Of a DNA stretch of 8,390 nt, positions 1-6,496 are shown one piece after another. The notes beneath the pieces are model-generated. The model searched no databases. It saw nothing but the letters and a program-made list of their open reading frames with translations, and was not told the DNA's origin. The first letter of the stretch is position 1, and each line of letters opens with the position of its first letter. The stretch comes from JANNMJ01 sp031397815. GTDB lineage: Bacteria; Bacteroidota; Bacteroidia; Cytophagales; Hymenobacteraceae. The stretch covers positions 1 to 8,390 of the forward strand of contig JANNMJ010000244.1 of assembly GCA_031397815.1 (NCBI GenBank), read 5' to 3'. The position numbers were made by a program, and so were the translations under genes.

Positions 1-504
1 GCTTTGCCGCTGCCTGCTTCGCTACCCACGCCTATGCCCTCGCCGCAGACCGCCCCCAAGTCGAAGGCTGAAATTGGCCTGTATCTAACTGCCGATGTGC
101 TGAGCCTTCACTACCCACCCGCTACCAAAATGGTACTGGCCGAAATCCTGCAGCTCGGGAAGGGCGGCCCCTGCCAGCCGTCCGACGGGCACTTCGTGGA
201 GCGCCTGCACATCTCCCGCGACACCGCCAGCCGCGCCGTGCAGCAGCTCGTTGCCGACGGTTTGCTGGCCCGCGAGTACGACTACGGCAGCCGCTACGGC
301 GTGGCTCGCATCCTGACGCCCGCCCACCCGGACTACCCGCAAAATCAGGCGGGTCAGCCGCCGGGGGACTACCCGCAAAATCAGGCGAGCACTACCCGCA
401 AAATCAGGCACGCACTACCCGCAAAATCAGGCACTAAGAAAGAAGTTAAGAAAGAAAGGGAAGTAAGAACACCCCCTCTTGACCGCTTCGCGGCCGGTGG
501 GTGA
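1..504 (+). CDS. Winged-helix replication initiator-like protein (5' end may lie outside window)
   Basis: The reading frame is open from base 1 and ends at TGA 502-504. The first in-frame ATG is at 34 (156 aa from there). A TTG at 4 or a start before the window is also possible. Numbered from ATG 34, residues about 47-81 form a helix-turn-helix: SRDTASRAVQQLVADGLLARE is the recognition-helix part of a GntR/DnaD/phage-O-type winged helix. The C-terminal third is not a normal domain: it encodes the peptide DYPQNQA twice and then shifted versions of the same DNA repeat, followed by a Lys/Glu-rich tail. The gene overlaps the next one (479-889) by 26 nt and lies upstream of a DnaB helicase. Position and fold therefore suggest an origin-binding initiator of a phage or integrative element that binds the repeats inside its own gene. 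That role is inferred; a transcription regulator with the same fold is the alternative. Confidence 0.75.
   Translation, partial: ALPLPASLPTPMPSPQTAPKSKAEIGLYLTADVLSLHYPPATKMVLAEILQLGKGGPCQPSDGHFVERLHISRDTASRAVQQLVADGLLAREYDYGSRYGVARILTPAHPDYPQNQAGQPPGDYPQNQASTTRKIRHALPAKSGTKKEVKKEREVRTPPLDRFAAGG
332..432 (+). repeat. Four perfect 19-bp direct repeats (candidate iterons)
   Basis: The 19-mer actacccgcaaaatcaggc occurs at 332-350, 368-386, 391-409 and 414-432, identical in all four copies. Start-to-start spacings are 36, 23 and 23 bp. The copies sit in different reading frames of the host gene: copies 1 and 2 read DYPQNQA, copy 3 reads TTRKIR and copy 4 reads ALPAKSG. The identity is therefore held at the DNA level, not the protein level. 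Tandem sites within an initiator gene are typical of iteron origins. Confidence 0.9.
433..470 (+). other. AT-rich, purine-biased tract next to iterons (candidate DNA unwinding element)
   Basis: These 38 nt directly follow the last 19-bp repeat. By count, 12 of 38 bases are G or C and 32 of 38 are purines on the + strand, while flanking DNA is strongly GC-rich. In the lambda origin an AT-rich, strand-asymmetric segment sits on one side of four iterons within gene O and is where the duplex opens. The same order here suggests an unwinding element. The tract also codes for the Lys/Glu-rich tail of the first gene, so low-complexity coding is an alternative reason for its composition. Confidence 0.5.
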
Positions 505-889
505 CGGCTCCGATTCACTTCTGAAAAACCAGCCCGACGCGCAGACCACCGGGGGCGCCGCGCCCGCCGCCGACCCCTACGCCGCCCCCGGCTTCGCGGC
601 CTTCTGGCTGGTCTGGCCCCGCACCGAGAAAAAGAAGGACGCCGCCGCCGCGTTCTCGAAGCTCCCACCCGCCGACCAGACCGCCGCCGCCGACCACGCC
701 GCCCGCTGGCTCCGCGAACACCCCCGCCAGGTCGAGCGTGGCGCCGTCCCCTACGCCGCCACGTGGCTCCGCGCCGAGCAGTGGCACGACGGCCCCGAAC
801 CGCCCGACCGCAGCCCCAAGCCCGGCCAACCCGCTCCACCGCCCACCGCCGCCCGCACCACCGCCCGCCAAAACCCGGACTGGAAGTGA
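479..889 (+). CDS. Phage replication protein C-terminal-domain-like protein
   Basis: This 136-aa protein most likely starts at TTG 479; GTG 497 is the alternative, since no ATG is available. Residues 42-50 (FWLVWPRTE), a following KKKDAAAAFSKL segment and residues 91-104 (PYAATWLRAEQWHD) match the FWxxYPRKxxKxxAxxAFxKL ... PATWLxxxRWxD pattern usually found at the C-terminus of single-chain phage replication proteins behind a winged helix. Here it is in the +1 frame relative to the winged-helix gene, overlapping it by 26 nt, so the two may be one protein split in two, or joined by frameshifting. Residues 105-130 are Pro/Ala/Thr-rich. The 3' end overlaps the helicase start (GTGA at 886-889). 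By position between initiator and helicase it could help load the helicase, as lambda P does, but no loader motif is visible. Confidence 0.7.
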   Translation: MTASRPVGDGSDSLLKNQPDAQTTGGAAPAADPYAAPGFAAFWLVWPRTEKKKDAAAAFSKLPPADQTAAADHAARWLREHPRQVERGAVPYAATWLRAEQWHDGPEPPDRSPKPGQPAPPPTAARTTARQNPDWK

Positions 890-2415
890 AGCGCCCCCTT
901 AACCACCGCCCCGGCTACTCCGCCAGCCTTCCGCCGCAGGATCTCGCGCTGGAGCAGGCCGTGCTCGGCGCGGCCCTCATCGAAGCCGCCGCCACCCGCA
1001 AAGCCCTCACCCTGCTGCCCGACGAGGAGGTATTCTACCATATTCAGCACTTGCGCGTCTGGCAAGCCATCCGCACTTTGGCCAAAACCAGGCAGCCCGT
1101 CGATCTGCTCACCGTCATGGGCGCGCTGCGCGAAACCGGCCACCTCGCCGAAGTCGGCGGCCCGGGCCTGCTCGTCAAGCTCACCAACCACGTCAGCAGC
1201 GGCGCCAACATCGAGGCCCACTGCCGCCTGCTCACCGAGCTTTACGGCCGCCGCCTCACCCAGCAGGCCGCCCGCCAGCTCCTCGCCCAGGCCGACGACC
1301 CGCAGGTCGACCTTTTCGACCTCTACGCCGACGCCCACACCACCCTCGCCCGCCTCACCCGCTCCCTCAACACCAAAAAAGCCGCCACCGCCGCCAGCCT
1401 CTACGACGAAACCATCGAGGCCGTCGCCCGCGCTTGCCGGTTCCACGGCCTCACGGGCGTGCCCACCGGGTGGGGCTCCCTCGACCGCCTCACCGGCGGC
1501 TGGCAGCCGGGCAACCTGATCATCGTTGCCGGGCGGCCCGGCATGGGCAAGACCACGGTGGCCCTCGCCTTCGCCCGGCAGGCCTCGATCCTCGGCGCCA
1601 AGCCCACCGGCCAGCCCTACCGCACGCTGTTCGTCACGCTGGAGATGCCCGCCCGCGAGCTGATGCTCAAGCTCCTCGCCACCGAGGTCGGCCTCACCAC
1701 CCACCAGCTCGCCCACGGTAAGCTCGAAGGCGGCGCCGCCGAAGCCTACGACATCGGCGCCAGCGCCCACCGCGTCCGCTCCGACCACCTGCTCATCGAC
1801 GACTCCGGCACCCTCACCGTCGGCCAGCTCCGCGCCAAAGCCGCCGAAGTCGCCGCCGAACCCGCCGGGCTCGATCTGATCATCATCGACTACCTCCAGC
1901 TCCTCAAAGGCGACACCCGCGGCCAGAAACGCGAGGAGGAAGTCGCCGAAGTCAGCCGCGCTCTCAAAGCCCTCGCCAAGGAGCTCGCCGTCCCCGTCAT
2001 CGCCCTCGCCCAGCTCAACCGCGAAGTCGAGAAGCGCCCCAACAAGCGCCCCCAGATCTCCGACCTGCGTGAGTCCGGCCAGATCGAGCAGGACGCCGAC
2101 GTCATCGTGTTCGCGTGGCGCGGGGAGTACTACGGCATCGACTTCTACGAATCCGACGACGACGGCCCCACCACCAGCACCGCCAACACCGTCCTGCTCG
2201 ATTTCGCCAAGAACCGCAACGGCCCCACCGGCGAGATCATCATCGGCTGCGACATCGCCCGCGGCCGCTTTTGGGACCTCGCCGAACCCGCGTGGGGCTG
2301 GCAGCCCGAATCCGTCACTACCACCAGCGCCACCACCGGCCCCCCGCTTCCCGATTCCACCGCCTTCGAAAACGCGCAGGCCCAAACGAAAGCAGGGGAG
2401 GAGTACCCCTTCTGA
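886..2415 (+). CDS. dnaB: Replicative DNA helicase, DnaB family
   Basis: A 509-aa hexameric 5'-3' replicative helicase that unwinds DNA ahead of the fork. GTG 886 was chosen because it overlaps the preceding TGA (GTGA, a translational coupling arrangement) and places the typical DnaB opening LPPQDLALEQAVLGA near the N-terminus; the frame stays open further upstream but that stretch is low-complexity. The N-terminal DnaB_N domain spans about residues 10-110, followed by a linker-helix region to about 185. The RecA-like motor has Walker A GRPGMGKTT at 216-224 (Lys222), Walker B LIIIDYLQL at 331-339 (Asp335), QLNR at 376-379 and DLRESGQIEQDAD at 393-405. KNRNGPTG near the C-terminus is also typical. 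The last 30 residues or so are low-complexity. Codons end mostly in C or G. Next to an initiator and a VRR-NUC gene, this is a mobile-element copy rather than the chromosomal housekeeping gene (inference). Confidence 0.97.
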   Translation: MKRPLNHRPGYSASLPPQDLALEQAVLGAALIEAAATRKALTLLPDEEVFYHIQHLRVWQAIRTLAKTRQPVDLLTVMGALRETGHLAEVGGPGLLVKLTNHVSSGANIEAHCRLLTELYGRRLTQQAARQLLAQADDPQVDLFDLYADAHTTLARLTRSLNTKKAATAASLYDETIEAVARACRFHGLTGVPTGWGSLDRLTGGWQPGNLIIVAGRPGMGKTTVALAFARQASILGAKPTGQPYRTLFVTLEMPARELMLKLLATEVGLTTHQLAHGKLEGGAAEAYDIGASAHRVRSDHLLIDDSGTLTVGQLRAKAAEVAAEPAGLDLIIIDYLQLLKGDTRGQKREEEVAEVSRALKALAKELAVPVIALAQLNREVEKRPNKRPQISDLRESGQIEQDADVIVFAWRGEYYGIDFYESDDDGPTTSTANTVLLDFAKNRNGPTGEIIIGCDIARGRFWDLAEPAWGWQPESVTTTSATTGPPLPDSTAFENAQAQTKAGEEYPF

Positions 2416-2500
2416 TTCCAGCTCACCCGCGTCCTGAAAACCAAAAACTAAAAACAGCAAACCAGAAACGGATCAGCGCCCCACCCATCCAGTAATCATA

Positions 2501-2875
2501 ATGAAAGGCAACCCGTACCAGTCCCACCCTAACCCCACCGCCGACGCCATCACCCGGCAGGTGCTACAGTTCCTCGACGAGCACGGCTACGCCGCGTGGC
2601 GCCAAGTCAACGAGGGCCGCTACGACCCCGAACGCCAACAGTGGTACCCACACCCCAACAGCAGGAGAGGGGTCCCCGACATCATCGGCTTCCGCCGCAC
2701 CGACGGCCTCTTCATCGGCGTCGAAGTCAAAGCCGGCACCGACCGGCTGCGTGATGAGCAAATCCAGTTCCTCGACGAGCTCAAAGCCGCCAACGGCCTG
2801 CCCTTCGTCGCCTATTCCTTCGAGCAGTTCCGCGCCAGTTTCGAGCGGCGCGGGCTGCTGAAGTACGTTTCTTGA
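2501..2875 (+). CDS. VRR-NUC domain nuclease
   Basis: A 124-aa protein, the usual size for a stand-alone VRR-NUC enzyme, a PD-(D/E)xK nuclease fold found in phages and in FAN1. The active-site signature is intact: RRGVPDI with Asp60, then GVEVK with Glu75 and Lys77, then Gln87 in the following helix. Stand-alone versions in phages are thought to act on branched or structured DNA during replication or recombination. It starts at ATG 2501, 85 nt after dnaB stops. The gap contains an A-rich stretch at about 2438-2470 but no Shine-Dalgarno sequence, as is common in Bacteroidota. It is probably the last gene of the replication cassette, since composition changes sharply after its stop. Confidence 0.93.
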   Translation: MKGNPYQSHPNPTADAITRQVLQFLDEHGYAAWRQVNEGRYDPERQQWYPHPNSRRGVPDIIGFRRTDGLFIGVEVKAGTDRLRDEQIQFLDELKAANGLPFVAYSFEQFRASFERRGLLKYVS

Positions 2876-2883
2876 TTTCAAAC

Positions 2884-2910
2884 TTGGAATAAACACTCAG
2901 AAACTATAAT
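2884..2910 (+). promoter_or_regulatory. Possible sigma70-like promoter TTGGAA-15-TATAAT
   Basis: TTGGAA at 2884-2889 and a perfect TATAAT at 2905-2910 lie in the AT-rich gap before the protease-nuclease gene. The 15-nt spacer is short, and Bacteroidota housekeeping promoters usually differ (TTTG/TAnnTTTG), so this is weak. Confidence 0.25.
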
Positions 2911-2964
2911 TATTGCAAATAAACAAACATCGAAAGTGTTTCAAATTCAGTGGTAGCACGGATG

Positions 2965-2981
2965 TAGGCGAGTATAGCCTA
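2965..2981. promoter_or_regulatory. Short dyad, possible operator or small hairpin
   Basis: TAGGC (2965-2969) and GCCTA (2977-2981) are inverted around a 7-nt centre, 5 bp upstream of a TAnnTTTG element. It could be an operator for the downstream gene, but a 5-bp dyad can arise by chance. Confidence 0.2.
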
Positions 2982-2985
2982 TCAA

Positions 2986-2993
2986 TACATTTG
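2986..2993 (+). promoter_or_regulatory. Bacteroidota -7-like element TACATTTG
   Basis: TACATTTG matches the TAnnTTTG -7 consensus of Bacteroidota promoters. It lies 56 nt before the ATG at 3050, which would give a 5' leader of about 50 nt. No convincing -33 TTTG is seen at the usual distance. Confidence 0.3.
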
Positions 2994-3049
2994 CGCCTCT
3001 CCTCACCTGTAGCTTGGCAATCCAAAATCCATTTCACCCCCCCAACTAC

Positions 3050-5056
3050 ATGATAAGTGCCGAATTGATAAACAATGAATTAGTAGCCAAGAGGATGATT
3101 CAACTCGCCAAATCGGCGGTTGAACCATATGCTGAGGCGCTAGAACGAGCGATCGGAACCAACGATCTGGTTCCAGTCAATTTTCTCGAAAACGGTCTAA
3201 TCGCCGCTCAATCTGTTTGTCTGGTTGAATACAATAACGTTGCCTCTGGTACGGGCTTTCTCATTACTGAAAATCTGTTCATAACCAACAATCACGTTAT
3301 AAGAAATGCTGGTGAAGCGCTCAAGGTTGAGTTGATATTTAATTTTCAGAAAGACCGCCACGGGAAAGACTGCCGAACTACCACCTTTCGGCTCTTGCCG
3401 GATACCTTCTTTGCTACTAGCCCCGAAGACGCCCTCGACTACACGGTGGTGGCAGTTGAGCCCCTTGCAACCGATGGCAAAACGCCATTAAGTACGTTTG
3501 GCTACCTGCCACTCATAGCCGACCTCGGTAAAGCCATCTCCGACCGGGAATTCCTCACCATCATCCAGCATCCAAGCGGTGGCCATAAGCGCATCGGCTT
3601 GCGGGAAAACAGGGCTATTGGTTTCGCTGATTCCGCCGCTGGCCCTCCCGGCAATCAGTGGTACATCGAGTATGTCACCGATACTTTTCGCGGCTCGTCA
3701 GGCTCCCCCGTCCTCAACGACCAGTGGCAGGTCGTCGCCTTGCATAATACCGCAGTCGAAGCGCGCGACGCCAACGGTAATATCCTTACCCTCGACGGTA
3801 GTCCTTATTTTAAGGGGGTCACCGACGAAGCAAATGTCGTGTGGCGTTGCAACCGCGGAAGCAGGGTCAGCAAGATTATAGCTTCTCTTCAAGAGAAATT
3901 CCCTACCCACGAGCTGCTGCTCCCGGTCTTCACTCCTCAATTGGTGCGGAAAGAGTCTCTTGCCCTTCAGCCACCACCAGTCCCCACCGCCACAACACCT
4001 TCGGCGCTTCATACGCCATCTTCTCACGCATCCCATTCCCCTCAAACCACCCATACAATGTCATCCACTAAAATCACATTTCCCGTTCAATTCGAATTGG
4101 AAGTACGCCTGATTGCTGACCAGGAAGCCACCAGCTCGCTCTCGGCAGGCAATAACCGGGAAAAATTCCCGGCAGGCACGCAGTACGAAAAAATCTCAAC
4201 CAGCTACCCCGATTACTCATCCCGTAATGGGTACCAAGCCGATTTTCTTGGGCAGGAGTTCCCCATTGATCTAATGGCTATGCTCGCTGAGCTGAAGCCG
4301 TCACTGGCCCCCCTCCTGGATGACTCCGCCGATTCCCTGCTTCATTACACGAACTTCTCCATTGCCATTCATCGCGCCCGCCGAATGGCGTTGCTCACCG
4401 CCGTCAACATCAAGGGCCTGACGCACAAAACTATCAAGCGTGGCAAGGACAATTGGATCCTCGACGAGCGTATGAGCCCCGCTTATCAAACCGGTCCGGA
4501 AGTCTATTACAAAAACGACCTGGATCGCGGTCATATGGTCCGCCGACAGGATCCCGACTGGGGCGATCAGGCTGCCGTCGCCGACCAAGACACCTTCCAC
4601 TATCCCAATTCCTGCCCCCAGCACAAAGACCTGAACCAGAAGGAATGGAATGAGCTCGAAGATTACATCCTCGACGCCACTCGTAAAGAAAAGCTCGACG
4701 TTACCGTCTTCACCGGCCCGATTTTCAGCGACCAAGACCGCCCCTACAAAGACGTACTCCTGCCGCTGGAATTCTACAAAATCGCCTGCATGATCAAATC
4801 CAACGGCTCTCCGTCAGCCTGTGGTTTTGTCCTCAGCCAAGCCGGTTTCCTCGATAACATGCTCGGCAAAGAATCCATCGGCGATACCGGCTTCAGTACC
4901 TACGAGCTGTATCAGGTTCCACTGAGCTACATCGCGAAAGCCACCAAGATGGATCTGACCACCTTGACGCCCTTCGACCCGCTCGATAAGCTCCCATTCT
5001 CCCCCAAAGAGAGCCTGCCGAAGCCCGTCCGCTCCGGCTACGATATCAGCCTGTAA
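3050..5056 (+). CDS. Trypsin-like serine protease fused to DNA/RNA non-specific endonuclease
   Basis: A 668-aa two-domain protein starting at ATG 3050 (a TTG at 3014 is a less likely earlier start). A helical region of about 45 residues precedes the protease domain. The catalytic triad of a trypsin-like fold is visible: His82 in ITNNHVI, Asp130 in DYTVV and Ser217 in GSSGSPV. Residues about 307-336 are a Pro/Ser/Thr/His-rich linker. The C-terminal half is a NUC (EndoG/NucA-like) ββα-metal nuclease with DRGH at 492-495 (general base His495), Asn529 in LNQKEW as metal ligand, and Glu537. There is no signal peptide, so it probably acts in the cytoplasm. Both active sites look functional. Proteases and nucleases joined in one chain are typical of conflict or defence effectors; a self-cleaving, protease-controlled nuclease is a reasonable inference. 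No immunity gene or regulatory partner is adjacent. Base composition differs from both flanks. Confidence 0.93.
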   Translation: MISAELINNELVAKRMIQLAKSAVEPYAEALERAIGTNDLVPVNFLENGLIAAQSVCLVEYNNVASGTGFLITENLFITNNHVIRNAGEALKVELIFNFQKDRHGKDCRTTTFRLLPDTFFATSPEDALDYTVVAVEPLATDGKTPLSTFGYLPLIADLGKAISDREFLTIIQHPSGGHKRIGLRENRAIGFADSAAGPPGNQWYIEYVTDTFRGSSGSPVLNDQWQVVALHNTAVEARDANGNILTLDGSPYFKGVTDEANVVWRCNRGSRVSKIIASLQEKFPTHELLLPVFTPQLVRKESLALQPPPVPTATTPSALHTPSSHASHSPQTTHTMSSTKITFPVQFELEVRLIADQEATSSLSAGNNREKFPAGTQYEKISTSYPDYSSRNGYQADFLGQEFPIDLMAMLAELKPSLAPLLDDSADSLLHYTNFSIAIHRARRMALLTAVNIKGLTHKTIKRGKDNWILDERMSPAYQTGPEVYYKNDLDRGHMVRRQDPDWGDQAAVADQDTFHYPNSCPQHKDLNQKEWNELEDYILDATRKEKLDVTVFTGPIFSDQDRPYKDVLLPLEFYKIACMIKSNGSPSACGFVLSQAGFLDNMLGKESIGDTGFSTYELYQVPLSYIAKATKMDLTTLTPFDPLDKLPFSPKESLPKPVRSGYDISL

Positions 5057-5091
5057 GCGGCTGCACAGAATACCATTCGGCGCCTCGTCTC

Positions 5092-5128
5092 AATCTCGTC
5101 TGACCGCTCTGAGCGGTCAGACGAGATT
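5092..5128 (+). terminator. Perfect 37-bp palindrome, likely terminator
   Basis: AATCTCGTCTGACCGCTC and GAGCGGTCAGACGAGATT are exact inverted arms of 18 nt around a single T. They begin 36 nt after the stop of the protease-nuclease gene. As RNA this is a very stable hairpin. No U-run follows at once (a TTTTT occurs about 16 nt later), so it may be a hairpin-type terminator or mRNA-end protector. A protein-binding palindrome is the alternative. Confidence 0.65.
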
Positions 5129-5288
5129 CGCTGTCCTCTAGGTTTTTACAACCACTACTTGCTGCCCGGCAATAGCGGGATGATGACAGTTGGTGCAAAT
5201 AGTTGATAATTCGAGCCTGTAAAGAAAACAAGCTGCTTGAGGCTTTACTCACTCGAAAAACATTCTAATTTCCAGTAACCCATTGCGA

Positions 5289-6245
5289 ATGCGATTCCTC
5301 ATCATCTGCTTTTGCCTGATAAGCTGTTTCGTGCAGCCGGCCTCCGCGCAAAAACACAGAAATTGGGCTATTTTAAAAGAGAACGTCAGCCGAAGCTTTA
5401 AATTCCGGCACGTCCTGCGCCGCCAACGAGTCATGGAATATGCTGGTGCAACGTCTGCGGTTCCCCCAAATACGCATTTCTGGTTGAATACAAGACCTTT
5501 GCCGCTGGTGTACGTCGATCAAAACAAGAAAATCGAACGTGTCCAGCCATTCAGCATTTGTAGTAAGAAGCTATTTGGAGTTATCAGGATGGATAAGCAA
5601 ACTCCAGTGGTTGACTTTTGGACGCTGACTTCTCCGCCAGTGACTGAGATGCGCTATGGTCCCTCAAGTAATGACCAAGCCCCTGTACAATGGGATTGTT
5701 TAAGTCAGACAACACCAATTGGTACCACGACCGAGCAACTGGATGGGAAGACTGTAGTGAAAGATTATCGATTTGAGCTCGACTTAGGACGCAGTACCTT
5801 AGGTCAGTCCACCAATTTGGTCCGAGTACCTTTTCGAACATTTGCCTTTGGTATTTCTACAATACCGGTTCGAATCCGCAAAGGCCTCCCTTCACCCGCT
5901 ACCGGACAAGTTAATGCTTCTGTCTTTGGAGGTTTTGTTTGGGGAAATAGCCGCATAACACACCGAGGAATCAATAACTGGGCTTGGACCGTAGGTCCAT
6001 TTGTTGGACTGTCGCTTGTTGAACTAAAAAAGCCCCAATACAAAAACCAGGGAGTCTATGTGGTTGATCAGACACTCCCGGCTGTTAGCTACGGAGTGAG
6101 TTTCATCCGGAGTTTCAACAAAATTGGTTTTACTCTTTCTTTCGGCACCGACCGAGCAACCGGCGGCAATGCAAAAGAGTGGCTTTATCAAAATAAGCTC
6201 TGGTATGGCATCGGCGTAAGTACGTCATTCGATGTAGGTGGCTAA
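5289..6245 (+). CDS. Secreted or outer-membrane-type protein of unknown function
   Basis: A 318-aa protein starting at ATG 5289; a TTG two codons earlier is less likely. Residues 1-20 are an export signal with probable cleavage at ASA-Q (20/21), although LISC at 10-13 also resembles a lipobox, so a lipoprotein cannot be excluded. The C-terminal 130 residues or so alternate Gly and aromatic residues in strand-like segments (ASVFGGFVWG, WTVGPFVGLSLVEL, VSYGVSFIRSF, LWYGIGVSTSFDVGG), as in outer-membrane β-barrels or related β-sheet envelope proteins of Bacteroidota. Similar hypothetical proteins with an ATGxNAxxWxYQNKxW segment are familiar from this phylum (from memory). No catalytic motif is visible. 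It stops 8 nt before the first possible start of the following open frame; the two may be co-transcribed. Confidence 0.8.
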   Translation: MRFLIICFCLISCFVQPASAQKHRNWAILKENVSRSFKFRHVLRRQRVMEYAGATSAVPPNTHFWLNTRPLPLVYVDQNKKIERVQPFSICSKKLFGVIRMDKQTPVVDFWTLTSPPVTEMRYGPSSNDQAPVQWDCLSQTTPIGTTTEQLDGKTVVKDYRFELDLGRSTLGQSTNLVRVPFRTFAFGISTIPVRIRKGLPSPATGQVNASVFGGFVWGNSRITHRGINNWAWTVGPFVGLSLVELKKPQYKNQGVYVVDQTLPAVSYGVSFIRSFNKIGFTLSFGTDRATGGNAKEWLYQNKLWYGIGVSTSFDVGG

Positions 6246-6496
6246 AACCACCTATGAATCCGGCCAGTTTCAGCCATCCTATCGGTATTATGATAGTAGA
6301 CAAATTGCGATACATCACGGTAGATCCGATCAGTTATTTTGTCCCTCTTTACCCCAACAGCACAGCCTCGTTTCCGGCGCTGGTGCAGCCCGACGGCATA
6401 GCCGTAGTCAGCATTACCGACACTCATAACCGCTATCCAAAAATCAACCGTCAGCGCTGGATCACCAAACGTGATAAGAGCTTTATACCAAACCGC
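6246..6496 (+). other. Leader region of the TPR gene, coding status uncertain
   Basis: This 251-nt stretch stays open in the TPR gene frame from ATG 6254 (or ATG 6290) and is also open on the minus strand (6242-6514). The + frame would add 81 residues before a clear signal peptide, which argues against it being part of the mature gene. No good promoter, terminator or RNA structure was found in it. It may be a 5' leader, or the remains of another gene. Confidence 0.4.

Noticed and set aside
332..432. Short CRISPR array
   Set aside because: The repeats are 19 bp with gaps of 17, 4 and 4 bp, too short and uneven for spacers, lie inside a coding frame, and have no cas gene nearby.
751..2460. A 569-codon open frame on the minus strand covering nearly all of dnaB
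   Set aside because: It mirrors the strong C/G third-position bias of dnaB. Its translation is Gly/Val/Ala/Glu-rich low complexity with no domain, whereas the + strand gives a complete DnaB.
2876..2945. TTTCAAA at 2876-2882 and 2939-2945, and AAACACT/AGTGTTT at 2891-2897 and 2935-2941, as a possible attachment site or terminator
   Set aside because: The direct repeat is only 7 nt and the inverted repeat has a 37-nt loop in AT-rich DNA; chance is sufficient and no integrase is present.
4301..4735. A 144-codon minus-strand frame inside the nuclease domain
   Set aside because: It is antisense to a well-conserved catalytic region and its product shows no recognisable domain; it is a shadow frame.
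5867..5877. GGTTCGAATCC, the T-loop signature of a tRNA
   Set aside because: It lies within the 5289-6245 gene, pairs for only 3 bp on its flanks, and no D-arm, anticodon arm or acceptor stem surrounds it.
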